A stretch of DNA of 64,000 nucleotides from Angomonas deanei (GCA_903995115.1 LR877153.1:310001-374000); one strand, 5' to 3'; counted from the stretch's first letter, positions 51,366 through 62,666 are shown. Notes: generated from the sequence alone by a model not told the origin. Translations and numbers: made by a program.

Positions 51366-53880
51366 ATGTCCGAAGCCTATCAAGGTCTGCGGCCCACCGC
51401 CACCCTCCTCTCCGGCGGCTTCGTCGTCGATCGCAACTCTAGTAACTTCACCGCCTCCCTCACCTCGAAAGGGTTAGACATCCACATCCCCCACCCCCGC
51501 TTTATCTGGCGCGGCGTGCGTCGTGCCTTCTGGCATGGGATAGCTAAGGTGCGCAGTACCGTGTACCCTGTTCCACTGGTGGTGGTGCTGGGCTCAGCGG
51601 TGGGATGGTGTGCCTTCAGCGGGTATGCGCCGCCCACGTCTCTTATTCATACCCACCCGCTGGTAGCGAAACTATGTTACTTGGATAAGGTATTCAACCC
51701 GCTGTTTCGGCTGACCCCACCGCAGTGGCGGGAACCACTCATGTGGGGAAAGATATGGACCGCCGTGCTCGTCGCCTCCACGGTGCTGCATCGCTTCATT
51801 ACCCGACGACTATTGCGGTATAAGGGGTGGATTACGGAGAAGAATAGGGAGAAGCCTGGGTGGCGCACGCGGCTGTGGGCGACGGTAACGAAGCTCTTCG
51901 TGCACACCAAGGCCAACACGCTCGATAACTATGAGCGCTGTCTGCCCTCGGTCTCCCTGCCGTCCCTGCAGCACACGGTGAGTAAGTTCCTCTACTGTAT
52001 GAAGCCCATTTTTGACCAGTACCCCGACCCCGAGGATTGGAGCGAGCTGACCAGAGCGGCGGCGGATTTCTTGGAGAACGAAGGGCCCGTCCTGCAGCGT
52101 CACTTACGCCTCTATCGTGTGGTGAATGACAGCTTTATCTCGGACTGGAGTACCCGGAATGTCTTCCTCGCCGCCCGTCAGTCCCTCTGCCTGCACAGCA
52201 ACTATTATATCCTTCCTTATGCGGACTACCGGCCGACCACCCACCGTAACGCGCGTGTGGCGGTGCTGGTGCATGAGCTGGTGAAGCTGAATACCAAGAT
52301 CAAGCAGCGCAGCCTCAACCCACCCGTCACCGGGCCCGGTGGGTGCGTGCCCATGGCAGTGAATCAATACTTTCTAGCGTTTAACACGACGCGTATCCCT
52401 GGAAGAGAGATTGACCTCATCGAGCACGAAGACAGCAACGAAAACAGTTACATTATCGTCCTGATTGCCGGTCGCATTTATCAAATTTCCGTCCTGCACC
52501 CCCACACCCACCGCCCCCTCACGCCGCTGCAGCTGGAGTATGTGTTGGGGGAGTTGCACAAGGATGTGGAAGATGAGCTGAGCAGCGGCCGGGAGTCCTC
52601 TGAGGAGGAATCCGAAGAAGAGCTGCCGGAGGAGAAACAGGCGAAGCGCAAGTCCTACCGTATCGCGGAGTCTCTCCTCCCCACGCTGACGACCGCTCCC
52701 AGAGCAGAGTGGGCAGACGTCCGCACGAACTTTCTGCTCAACGACCCCAAAAACAAAACACCTCTGCGCGTCATCGAGAAGGCCATGTTCGTCGTCTCCA
52801 TGGAGGAAGAGAGCACACGGACGAAACGGGTAGAAAACGGATTGGCCGGGGACTGCGCCGAGTTCCTGTGCGGTAATGGATCCAACTTGTGGTGTGATAA
52901 GAGTTTTAACCTTGTCTCACGGACGGACGGGCAGGTGGGACTGCATGTGGAGCACTCCTGGGGGGACCCGACCACCTTCCTCTCCCTCTTTGATCACGTC
53001 GTCGCCGCGGAGAAGAATGCGTACGAGGAGGATGGACACCCGAAGCGTATTAAGGACGACACCAATGTGCTCACCCCCAAGCACAAGGAGGCCCTCACGC
53101 CGCGCCGTCTTCGCTTCCGTATCCACAAGAGTCTCGCCAAAGTCATCCGCGAGGCGCACACCAGTTTCCTCACCGACGTCACCTCGCAGCTAGAGATTGT
53201 CGTCGAGAAGTACGACCGCTACGGCGCCGCGCTCCCCAAGCGTCACGGCTGTGAACCCAACTCGTGGTTCCAGATGGCGGTGCAGCTCGCCCACTACCTC
53301 GACCAGGACCACCGCGCCTCGCAAGTGTATCAGTCCATCTCCCATCACATTTACTGCCGGGGACGGACGGAGGCACTGCGGAGTGTGACGGGATGCAGTC
53401 ACGAGATGGTCCGTGCCATCGCCGGGTGCAATGAGAAGGGGGAGGCACTGGAGGCGACCCTCACCGAGGAGCAGCAGCGGGCGCACGTCCTCGCCGCCTG
53501 TGAGGAGCACAGTCGACTGGTGAAGGAGGCGGAGGCAGGACAAGGGGTGGGTAGTCATCTCTTCGCCTTGTTCATGGTCAGCACGGGACAGCTCATCCCA
53601 TCCGACTTTCTCACACTGGTGATGCGGAAGACAAAGTTCAAGGTGAACACGTGTGGCTTCCCGCAAGGCGCCAGCAGTCGAGCACGGCTCCCCACGGTGT
53701 GGGTTCGGTCCCATCTCTACCGATGGCTACGGGGTCTCCTACACGTTTGTGGGGGAGGATCACCTCTACATGACGGTGACAGGTTATAAAGGGAGTGAGC
53801 GGGTGTCAACGGCACGGTTCATGAAATATCTGACGCAAGCACTGGATCTACTGGCGTCTGTGGTGGAGCCGACCGAGTAA
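51366..53880 (+). CDS. Carnitine palmitoyltransferase-like acyltransferase (CPT1-like topology), frameshifted near 3' end
   Basis: About 837 codons. The start is the ATG at 51366. An N-terminal cytosolic segment is followed by two hydrophobic stretches (VPLVVVLGSAVGWCAFSGYA near residues 63-82, and WTAVLVASTVLHRFI near 135-150), as in the outer-mitochondrial-membrane CPT1. The choline/carnitine acyltransferase body follows: CLPSLPLP-like PSVSLPSLQHTVSKFL, WSTRNVFLAARQSLCLHSNYY, and VGLHVEHSWGD with the catalytic His (about residue 528). The first frame ends at 53789, but the expected ending GFGPISTDGYGVSYTFVGED lies one frame over and ends at 53880, so the frame changes between ~53660 and 53710, outside any long homopolymer. 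An acidic insert (SSEEESEEELPEEKQ) is present. It would load acyl groups on carnitine for import into mitochondria. Confidence 0.85.
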
Positions 53881-54644
53881 TATGTATAAAAATAAAAAAA
53901 AAAGATTAAAAAAAAACAATACAAAAAGAAAATGAAATGAAATGTAAATAAGTGTTTTGGGAACCGGAAAGAAAAAAAGGAAAAATAAATACATTTCCTT
54001 CTCTCTTTAAACTCTTTCCTAGCAAAAAAAAAAAAAAAACAGGCACAATAAAACTATTTTAATTTTACTTGTTGAAAAAAAACAAAATAGGTTCATAAAT
54101 ACTGTGATTTATAAACACACTTCTTTGCGTGTGCAATCTGTGTTTATCACCGTATAGTTTTATTATTGTGAAATTTTTTGTTTTGTTTTTTTCATTTTTA
54201 TTTGACAAAAGTTGCTGTCGTTCTCCAAAAAAAAAAGTACATTCAAAATAAGAGTTCTGTATTTTTAATCGGATTGACCCTTTTTTTTTTTTTTTTTTTA
54301 CAGCTTTATTTATCTTTTTTTTTTTCCGTAGTTTATTTGTTTATTTTACTTCTGTTATTGTTTTTCCGTAGGCAGCGGGCACAAAAAAAAAAAAAAAAAT
54401 TCAGTCGAAGAACGTGATAATACTTTTTTTTTTTTTCTACGGTTGTTTATTGTTCAAACACAAGAAAAACTAAAAAAAAAAAAAAACTTTTTTTATCGTT
54501 GTTTGCTTTCAGCTTTGACCACACATTGTACGACAGATAAGAAAAAAAAAAAGATTAATAATATATATATATTCATTTCCTTCCTATAAAAAAACCAAAC
54601 TAAACTGTACATATATATATAAAAAAAAAAAATAGCATTCGATC
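53881..54644. other. Spacer, low complexity
   Basis: 764 bases of poly(A)/poly(T) with short unique stretches. No credible gene. T-rich runs at 54280-54330 and 54481-54510 precede CAG at 54510-54512 (TTTGCTTTCAG), the best acceptor candidate for the kinase gene. (AT)n-like runs lie at about 54560-54571 and 54611-54621. Confidence 0.5.
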
Positions 54645-56495
54645 ATGCAAAAAGAGCGAGCCGCCCATGGTGAGATCGAGATTGACAACTTCATTAGTCT
54701 CACCCCCCAGCCGCACTGTAAATATTACTATCAATGTTATCTCTCCCGCGGGGCCACCGGGTCCACCTGGCAAATCAAGCGCTACCGTGACGACGCCATC
54801 TTCGCGTTAAAAATAAACGATCTTAGTAAGTTAAAATCCGACGAGGCCCGGATGCGGACGGAGATGGAGGTGAAGTGTCTGGAGGCCATCGATCACTTTG
54901 CGTGTGTTGGCATGCACGACACCTACCGCACCGAGCGTTGGTTATTTATTGTGCTAGAGTACTGTGACGCGGGGGACTTGGAGTATCAGTTGAAAAACTT
55001 ACCCGGTAGACTCCTGCAGGGGGAAGTGGTCGTGACCGGTATGGAGGAGTACCGCATTTCGTTTATTTTGTTACAACTCTTGTTAGGGTTGCATTACATG
55101 CACACCTGCCGCAAAATTCTTCACCGCGACCTCAAACCAGCGAACGTCCTGCTCAGCACCAATGGCATTGTCAAGATTGGAGACTTTGGCCTGTCGAATA
55201 AGTACGATACCATCACCGGTGACGTGGGCAGCACGATCTGCGGCACGCCGCCCTACACCGCCCCGGAGCTGTGGGAGCAGAAGCGCTACGGGGTGGCGGC
55301 GGACATGTGGAGCCTGGGGGTATTACTCTACCAGTGCATGACGGGCCGACCTCCTTTCTACGGCGCCCAGCTGGAGTCCTTACGGCGTAGTATTCTCATG
55401 GACGCCCCGCCGCCCATCACGGGAGACTACTCCGAGGGTTTACAGCAGATTGTGTTCAGCCTGCTGTGCAAGCGGTCAAGGGAGCGGCCCACCAGCGAGG
55501 AGCTGCTGCACCTGCCGTACGTGCAAGGGGTGTTGGAGAAGTTCCCGACGGTGCTGAAAGCCTCCAAGGTGCCGGAGGAGGTCCTACGCAAGATGATGAA
55601 AGATATTGAGAATCAGTTAGGACTGGTCGTCAAGTATCATATTGACCCCACCATTACTTTTCAAGGGGTCGTTGAAAAGTTCAAACACCCCGATACCTTT
55701 GTCAGCCGTCACCTCACCTTAGCGAACGGTTACCTACATATTGGAAAAGTCCGACCTAGCGAGCTCTCCTACCAGCTACCGCCCGCCACTAGTCATTACA
55801 CGACCACGAACAACAGTAGCAATAGCAGTAATACAGTGAATCACCTGCACCCCCATCATGCCGATCAATTTCCTCGTCATAGCAGTATGAGTAGTGTCGG
55901 GCTGACCTCGCCAGGCTGTTTCTCCGTGACAGAGAGTGAACAGCAAATCACCAGTCTAGGCTCCACCCACCACTCTCGTGCGAGCAGCGTTACCTCAAAC
56001 TCCGTCTGCCCACCACCCGTCGTCCTCAATAACAATAATAATCATATAAATCCTCAGAATAATAATAATGTAGTGGTTAATGAACCGGTGAATGACACGG
56101 AAGAACACCACAACGTTGGCGAAAAAGGAAAAAAAAAGAAAATAATGGCACCACTTCCCCTCCGCTTTTAGGCGGGAGAAGATAATCCTAATATTTGCGA
56201 TATTTACGACACCAACAGCAGTAGCACCCGCCGCTCCTTCCGCCGTCCGACCCAAACCCTAAATATTGGAAATAATAATACAAATAATCAAAATAATAAT
56301 AATGGAAGAAAAAAGAATAACAATCAAATCTCACTCAAGTCGATTGACGAGGTGCAGGCGGTGTCGGAGGTATTCCTGGCGATTCGCATTATGGAAGGGG
56401 ATATTATTTTTTTTCGTACCCCCGCGGCGGAGGAGTGGAAACGGAAAATTGAGGCAGCGATGGGACGGAGCTACTCCCCACGGTCAGCGGCATGA
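54645..56495 (+). CDS. NEK-like protein kinase with a C-terminal PH domain split by an Asn/Ser insert; internal TAG
   Basis: The start is the ATG at 54645. The kinase domain (about residues 28-305) is complete: FALKIND lysine, EMEVKCLEAI helix, FIVLEYCDAGDLEYQL, HRDLKPANVLL, KIGDFGLSN, ICGTPPYTAPELW, RPTSEELLHLPYV. The DLxxQL and GTPxYxAPE patterns fit the NEK/NRK group. A beta-rich segment FVSRHLTLANGYLHIGKVRPSELSYQLPP opens a PH-like domain, interrupted by ~200 residues rich in Ser/Asn/His. The frame meets TAG at 56169-56171, yet remains open in the same frame to the TGA at 56493-56495. The PH ending lies there (ISLKSIDEV...FLAIRIMEGDIIFFRTPAAEEWKRKIEAAMG). T. brucei NRKA/B also combine NEK kinase and PH domains. 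The single internal stop could be an error, a real truncation or readthrough. Confidence 0.75.
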
Positions 56496-57589
56496 AAAAA
56501 TTAAAACAAAATTATTGAAATAGAAATTATTTTTGACATTACTAATGGCGAAATCATATTTATATATTATTTTTGTCAATGAATACACATGGGAAGGGAA
56601 AAAAAGTAAATATATAATAAAAGAAACATAACCAAGATATTCAATGTGAGCCAAAAAAAAAAGAAAAAAAGAATTTTCAACCGTCTTTTTTATAATTATT
56701 TTTAGTGTGTGTTTTAGTGCTATTCGGAACATTCCTTTTTTTTTATTTTTGCGTTTTAATTTGCGTTTCTTTTTTTTTTTTTTTTTTGAATACTAAATAA
56801 TGATGGTTGAACCATACATATATATAAGACTTTTCTTTGTGAAATCATATTTATATGTGAATCATAAAAGGGAAAAAAAAGTGGACATTTTTCCTTTTTT
56901 TTTTTTTTTTTTTTTTATTATTATTATTATTTTTTTTTTTACCCCCTTCAAACTGTAGAATTTACTATATATTTATGCAACGACAATTATACCCTTTTTT
57001 TATATAATAATGAAAAAAAAAAAAACTATACACAAAAAAAAAAAAATAACTTTAGCGGCAAAAAAAAAAAAGAACTCCTTTTATGTTTTTTTTTTTTTTT
57101 TTGTTTGTTTCTTTAATACCCATTTTTATATAATTCATCATAGGATTCTTTTTTTTTTTTTTTTTGCGTGGATAACCCTTTTTTTTTTTTTTTTTTTTTT
57201 TTTTGTAATGGATCTGTATATAAATACACATAATTAAACTTTTTTTTATATATTTTGGAATTCATTCTTTTTTTTTTTTTTTTTTTTTGGAAGAAAAAAC
57301 CCCCGTTTACTTAAATAAGAAAAAAAAACAATTGATGAAATTAAAATAAATTAAAAAAAAAATTTACGAACCACTTTTTAGTTAGCACGTTCACCGAAAC
57401 TTACGAAAAAAAAAAAACGTACGCGTAAATAATGGAAGAACTTCTTTTCAAAAAAAAAAAAAAATTAAAAAATGCAAATAAAAGAGAATTGTAATTTTTC
57501 ACATAAAAAACAGAAGAAGCATCATAACACTTTTTCCTCTCTTATAAATTTTTCAAGAAAACACTTCAACAAAAAGAAAAAGAAAAAAA
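56496..57589. other. Longest gene-free spacer in the window
   Basis: 1094 bases, dominated by poly(T) and poly(A) runs up to ~20 nt (e.g. 56895-56916 and 57178-57204) with TATATA stretches. The tract CACTTTTTCCTCTCTTATAAATTTTTCAAG (AG at 57556-57557) is the likely splice acceptor for the WDR92 gene. Open frames here encode only Lys/Phe strings. No gene, tRNA or repeat unit longer than a microsatellite is seen. Confidence 0.5.
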
Positions 57590-58783
57590 ATGGAAGAAGG
57601 CAATAAAACCTTTCTCTCCCGTCAGCAAATAGTCCAGCACGTTAAAAAAAATCTCCTCTACACCCCTTTCGATGTCGCCTGGGTCCCCTACACCAACGTC
57701 CTCACCGCCGTCGGTCAGTACAGCAACAACAACGGCGCCCTTTCCTTTTATAGGCTCACCGAGGGAGAGCTACAGGCCGTGGCAGAGCTGCGGGTCGCGC
57801 ACCCGGTCCGGTGCCTCACGTATCAGCACACCCTTGTCAGCGGGGGAAAAAATGAAAACGTGAATTATAGAGGAATGGCCACCACCGTCGCGGTCGGTGA
57901 CTTTGTCGGTAGCTTACATCTCTATGATGTGGAGCGGCTGGTGGGGTTGGGAGAGAAGAATACTAACAAAAGTGATAGTTACAACTATGTCATCACGGAC
58001 CCAGCCGAGGCGGCTACCTTTAGTGCCCCGCATGCGCATAGTAGTATTATTAACTGTATGGACGGGGCGAGGGCCTACGGTCCGCCGGAGCTGGCCACCG
58101 GCAGCAGGGATGGCTCTGTGCGGGTCTGGGACTGCCGTCAGTCGGCCAAGCCGATTGTCTCCCTCAATCCTCCTTCTAATAATAATAATAATACTACCAA
58201 CGTGCGGGACTGCTGGGCGGTCGCCCTGGGGAACAGCCACGACCCCGACGAGCGTGTCCTCAGCTGCGGCTATGATAATGGTGATGTAAAGCTATTTGAC
58301 CTCCGCACCAACAAAATGCTGCACGAGATGAACGTTGGCAACGGCGTCTGTGGATTAGAGTTCGATCGAAAAGATATCCCCATGAATAAGTTGTATATTT
58401 CCATGCTCGAGGGTCGCGTCCGCTGTGTCGACGTGCGGACTTGTCACAGTAAGTTAGGCTACGCCTACGTGGACGAGCGCTGCTCCAACGGTACCGTCTG
58501 GAGCACACGGGTCCTGCCGCAGAATAGAGAAGTCTTCATGGCCGGTGGCGGTGGGGAGCTCATTCTACGGCAGTACGAGTACCCTCCAGAGCGGGAGCGC
58601 AAGGACCAGGACGGTGTGCCCATGGGCGTGGCAGGGAAGGTGAACGCCCTCAATACCGTGAAGGTGGGGGATCAGCCGATCAACGCGTTAGACTGGAATA
58701 GAGGGAAGGAGGGACTGCTGGCCTGTGCCTCGCTGGACCAGTCGCTGCGGGTGATGCTCGTCACACGGCTGAACTTATTGTGA
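57590..58783 (+). CDS. WDR92: WD40-repeat protein WDR92/Monad (dynein assembly factor, R2TP-associated)
   Basis: A 397-aa beta-propeller. The start is the ATG at 57590 after poly(A). The signature stretches closely match WDR92/DNAAF10: ELATGSRDGSVRVWDCRQSAKP, RDCWAVALGNSHDPDERVLS, CGYDNGDVKLFDLRTNKML, NGVCGLEFDRKDIPMNKLY, STRVLPQNREVFMAGGGG, MGVAGKVNALNTV and GLLACASLDQSLRVMLVTRLN. Seven blades are expected, and the first is loose with an Asn insert. In animals and Chlamydomonas this protein works with the R2TP-HSP90 complex to preassemble axonemal dynein arms, consistent with a flagellate. A PIH1-type co-factor is encoded at 39.1 kb. The frame is intact, with one short Asn run in a loop. Confidence 0.92.
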   Translation: MEEGNKTFLSRQQIVQHVKKNLLYTPFDVAWVPYTNVLTAVGQYSNNNGALSFYRLTEGELQAVAELRVAHPVRCLTYQHTLVSGGKNENVNYRGMATTVAVGDFVGSLHLYDVERLVGLGEKNTNKSDSYNYVITDPAEAATFSAPHAHSSIINCMDGARAYGPPELATGSRDGSVRVWDCRQSAKPIVSLNPPSNNNNNTTNVRDCWAVALGNSHDPDERVLSCGYDNGDVKLFDLRTNKMLHEMNVGNGVCGLEFDRKDIPMNKLYISMLEGRVRCVDVRTCHSKLGYAYVDERCSNGTVWSTRVLPQNREVFMAGGGGELILRQYEYPPERERKDQDGVPMGVAGKVNALNTVKVGDQPINALDWNRGKEGLLACASLDQSLRVMLVTRLNLL

Positions 58784-59060
58784 AAAAAAAAATGGAATAG
58801 ATGGTATATTCTGTTTTTTGATATTGATGTTATGTTAATATAATAATAATAATGATAAGAAAGAAAAAAAAAAACATTTTAAAAATGAATTGAATTAAGT
58901 GAAATAAAATATATAATGAGAAAATAGGATGAAATACACTCTCAACATACTATACCCTCCTCTCTCCTTCTCTTTAAAGCGGTTCATGCAATTATTATTA
59001 TACCAATATTCTTAATTGTTGAATTAAATAATAAAAATTAAAAATAAATATACACTTAGC

Positions 59061-60255
59061 ATGCTACGCGCCCCCAGCAGCGGACCCACACGACCCCGAG
59101 ACGCCCCGCTGGTGCGCGTGCTAGCGAACGCCAACGACTACCACTATCCTAACAATAATAGCAATAATTCCTCTGTGGTGGTCCCCTTCCCCACCTTCGA
59201 GCGCCCCTACTCTTCCTCCTGCAGTGTGAGCAGTGCCGGCAGTCAGCGCCGCACCCTCCCCAGCTCCTCCACGGCCTTTACCAGCTATGTGACGAGCAGC
59301 ATTACGGGACCGCGGGGAGGACGAGGATGGGGAGCAACCGCTGGGGAAAGATTATTTTAAAAGCTTTTACAATAATAATAATAATAATAAGGGAGCACCG
59401 GGAGTGGTCTATTCTTCCCACATACCGGTCGCGCAGTATAGTTATTATCAGCATCATAATAAATACAATAATAATAATAATAATAATTATAATTATAATA
59501 CGAACGCACCTGTGGTTATGAAGGCCTCCCCACTGCCAGAGGAGTCCGCCACGATGGACAGCTTACGTTACTCGTATAATAATAATAATAATCATCAAAA
59601 TTATAATAACAATCACGGTGGAGAATTATCGTTTAACTCCTCGATCAGCTGCTATAATACCAATAATAATAATAATAATAACGGGTACGAATCGCTTTCC
59701 TCGTCGATACAATACAATAATAATAATAATAATAATAATACGAAAAAAAGTACCTTTTCCCGAATAAGGGTGCTACCCCCTTCGATGGAAACCAATAATC
59801 ATAATAACAATAATAATAACGTCTCACAGAGCTTTCTTCCACTTATCGGAAATACAAATAATAATAATAACAATACGAAAACACCGCAGGAGAATGCGAT
59901 TAGTTTTCTTTCCTGCCAAGATTACAATAATAATAATAATTTAAATAAAAGTCAGCCCTTCCTGCCGCTGCCTCTTCCGCCCACCCTGAGCGGTAACCTC
60001 GCGGCATCGGAGAAAAATACTAATAATAATAATATCAATCATAATAATAAAAATAAAAAAGAAGGGGAGGAGGAAAATAAAAAGAAGCAGAAAAAGACAA
60101 AAAAGAAGACGGAGAATGAAAAGAACAGCCGGCCACCGAAAGCAGATAAAAATAATAATAAGGAAAAGGAAAAAAATGAGGAAAGTCTTCAGACCGTCTC
60201 GAGGTACATTAGAGAGCGTCCAACTCCACTGAATCCATACTTGCTGATGGCGTGA
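59061..60255 (+). CDS. Asn-rich hypothetical protein with Lys-rich C-terminus
   Basis: The start is the ATG at 59061 (MLRAPSSGPTRPRDAPLVRV). The first frame stops at 59360. In the next frame the sequence continues coherently (DGEQPLGKDYFKSFYNNN then KGAPGVVYSSHIPVAQYSYY), so the frame changes near 59310-59330 in a G-rich run. The middle is nearly all Asn/Tyr/His/Ser with short islands repeated in style (FSRIRVLPPSMETNN, QSFLPLIGNT, AISFLSCQDYNN, SQPFLPLPLPP). The C-terminus is a Lys/Glu/Asn tract ending TVSRYIRERPTPLNPYLLMA, which looks conserved and may be a functional motif. No domain is recognised. Expected to be mainly disordered. Confidence 0.6.
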
Positions 60256-61124
60256 ACATGAAAATAAAAATATATTAATATTAATTATTTTTATTTTTTT
60301 TGTATGTCCGCCACGAATCGGATTCTGTGAAACGTTTCCTTTTTTTTTTTTTTCGCTCCTTTTTTTTTTTTTTTCCTTATTGCACATTCCCTCTTCAATA
60401 CGGACTATAATTAAAAAAAAAAAAAAACGTCTCTCTATATATGTTAATCTCACGAATTGAGAAAAAATACAATTTTTTTTTTATTATTTTTGCTTTGGAA
60501 CACATTTCAAAATGAAGTTCATCCTTGTTTGTTGTTGTTTTTTATACAACCTCCAACAAACAAATAAAAAAAAAAAAATATAAACCACGAAAATCCCTTT
60601 TTTTTATTATTTTTACTTATATTTGCTTTCCGAATTTTTATCACAAATTTTTTTTTTGCTAATTTTCGTTCAGCGAATGATAGCAAAGAAAAACAAACAT
60701 GTAATTTAGTTTAATCAAAAACGTTTTTAGGGCTGTCCTTTTTAATTTTTATTTTCCAAGTGAAAAAGAAAAAAAATTAAAATCAATTATACACCATAAA
60801 AAATTCTTTTTATAAATAATTATGTATTTCGAAAAAATGTCTTCCGTGAATGGCAACATTTACGTTATCGACAAATCAGTTTTATTTTTTTGTTGGTGAG
60901 TGAGTGTTTTTATTTTACTTTTCAAACACATCATAACCACATCAGAAAAAAAAAAAAATGTAGTACCGCTGTCTAGTGCATTCAAAAAAATAATAATAAT
61001 AATAATAAATCCACTTTTTCACTCTCTCTCTTTTCCTCAGTAGTATAGCCATCTCTTTTTATTATTATTATTATTATAAAAATCTTAAAAAAAAAAACAC
61101 CAAACTATATAAATAACATAAATA
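60256..61124. other. Spacer upstream of IMPDH
   Basis: 869 bases of poly(A)/poly(T) and unique A/T-rich sequence. No gene is supported on either strand. (AAT)n at about 60990-61005 and (ATT)n at 61058-61075 occur. Confidence 0.5.
61012..61040 (+). promoter_or_regulatory. Candidate trans-splice acceptor for IMPDH
   Basis: The pyrimidine tract CACTCTCTCTCTTTTCCTC is followed immediately by AG at 61039-61040 (CCTCAG), 84 nt before the ATG. One of the clearest polypyrimidine-AG pairs in the window. Confidence 0.65.
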
Positions 61125-62666
61125 ATGAGTCAATCCCAGAGTCTACGTCACAAGACCATCTGCGACGGCGAGCACGCCGACGACCTCTTCCAGAAGGACG
61201 GCCTCACCTACAATGACTTCATCATCCTCCCCGGCTTCATTGACTTCGCCGCCTCGGACGTGAATATCTCCGGTCAACTCACCAAGAAGATACGCCTCCA
61301 CATTCCGGTCATCAGCAGCCCGATGGATACCATTACCGAGAATGAAATGGCGAAGGCGATGGCCCTCATGGGCGGCATTGGTGTCCTCCACAACAACTGT
61401 ACCGTGGAGCGTCAGGTGCAGATGGTGAAGTCGGTCAAGGCGTTCCGAAATGGGTTTATTTCTCGCCCCAAGTCGGTTTCCCCCGATACCCCCATTAACG
61501 AAATTGTGCACATTAAAGAAACAAAAGGGATCAGTGGTATTCTCGTGACGGAGGGTGGCGACCCCCACGGCAAGTTGTACGGGATTGTGTGCTCCAAGGA
61601 TATCGACTACATTAAGGATAAGAACCGCCCGGTGCGGGATGTCATGACGAAGCGGGCGGACATGACGGTGGAGCGCGCCCCCATTGAGCTGCCGCAGGCC
61701 ATGGACGTGCTGAACCGCAGCCGTCACGGGTACCTCCCTATTCTCAACGACGCCGATGAGGTGGTCTACCTCGTCTCCCGCCGTGATGCTGTCCGGGCGC
61801 GTCAGTTCCCTAACAGTACCTTGGACAAGACCGGCCGCCTCGTGTGTGCCGCCGCCACTAGCACCAGGGACGACGACAAGCGCCGGGTGGAGGCCCTCGT
61901 GGGGGCTGGGGTGGACGTGCTGGTGCTGGATAGCTCCCAGGGCAACACGCTCTACCAGATCGCCTTCATCAAGTGGGTGAAGCAGACCTTCCCGCATATC
62001 GAGGTACTCGCCGGTAACGTCGTCACGCAGGACCAGGCCAAGAACTTGATTGACGCCGGGGCGGACGGTATTCGCATCGGGATGGGCAGTGGCAGTATCT
62101 GCATTACACAGGAGGTGCTCGCCTGTGGTCGGCCGCAGGGGACGGCGGTCTACAAGGTCTCCAAGTACTGCGCCTCGCGGGGGATCCCCACCACCGCCGA
62201 CGGTGGACTGCGCACCGTCGGGGATATCTGCAAGGCCCTCGCGATTGGCGCCAACGTGGCCATGCTGGGCGGTATGCTCAGCGGCACCTCGGAGACCCCT
62301 GGTGAGTTCTTCTTCAAGGACGGCCTGCGCCTGAAGGTGTACCGAGGGATGGGCTCTCTCGAGGCCATGACACAGGGGAAGGAGTCTGGCAAGCGGTACC
62401 TCTCCGAGAACGAGGCGGTGCAGGTGGCGCAAGGGGTGTCGGGGCATGTCGTGGACAAGGGCTCCGTGGTGCGTCTGTTAGGGTATATTGCGAAGGGTCT
62501 GCAGCAGTCCGCGCAGGACATTGGGGAGCCCAGCTTCGACGCCGTCCGCCGCAGCGTGTACGAGGGGCAGGTGCTCTTCAACCGCCGCTCTGCCACCGCG
62601 CAGGCCGAGGGTGGCGTGCACTCCCTGCACAGCTACGATAAGAAGCTGTATGCCTCTAAGATGTAA
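61125..62666 (+). CDS. IMPDH: Inosine-5'-monophosphate dehydrogenase, glycosomal
   Basis: A 513-aa enzyme oxidising IMP to XMP with NAD+, the committed step of guanine nucleotide synthesis. The start is the ATG at 61125. Motifs: DGLTYNDFIILPGFIDF, PVISSPMDTITENEMA, the two CBS domains (about 115-225, KSVSPDTPINEIVHIKE and RHGYLPILNDADEVVYLV), LDSSQGNTLYQIAFIKW, the active-site loop GMGSGSICITQEV (Cys near 326), ADGGLRTVGDICKALAIGA, YRGMGSLEAM, and the flap region. The length equals that of other trypanosomatid IMPDHs. The last three residues are SKM, a canonical PTS1, predicting glycosomal location as reported for this family. G/C-ending codons and an intact frame suggest high expression. No Asn runs. 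Confidence 0.96.
   Translation: MSQSQSLRHKTICDGEHADDLFQKDGLTYNDFIILPGFIDFAASDVNISGQLTKKIRLHIPVISSPMDTITENEMAKAMALMGGIGVLHNNCTVERQVQMVKSVKAFRNGFISRPKSVSPDTPINEIVHIKETKGISGILVTEGGDPHGKLYGIVCSKDIDYIKDKNRPVRDVMTKRADMTVERAPIELPQAMDVLNRSRHGYLPILNDADEVVYLVSRRDAVRARQFPNSTLDKTGRLVCAAATSTRDDDKRRVEALVGAGVDVLVLDSSQGNTLYQIAFIKWVKQTFPHIEVLAGNVVTQDQAKNLIDAGADGIRIGMGSGSICITQEVLACGRPQGTAVYKVSKYCASRGIPTTADGGLRTVGDICKALAIGANVAMLGGMLSGTSETPGEFFFKDGLRLKVYRGMGSLEAMTQGKESGKRYLSENEAVQVAQGVSGHVVDKGSVVRLLGYIAKGLQQSAQDIGEPSFDAVRRSVYEGQVLFNRRSATAQAEGGVHSLHSYDKKLYASKM

Noticed and set aside
57010-57237. Small ORF in the 56.5-57.6 kb spacer
   Set aside because: Made of poly(A) and poly(T) (Lys and Phe strings). No coding character.
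61143-62447. 434-codon open frame on the - strand
   Set aside because: Antisense shadow of IMPDH, explained by G/C-ending codons.
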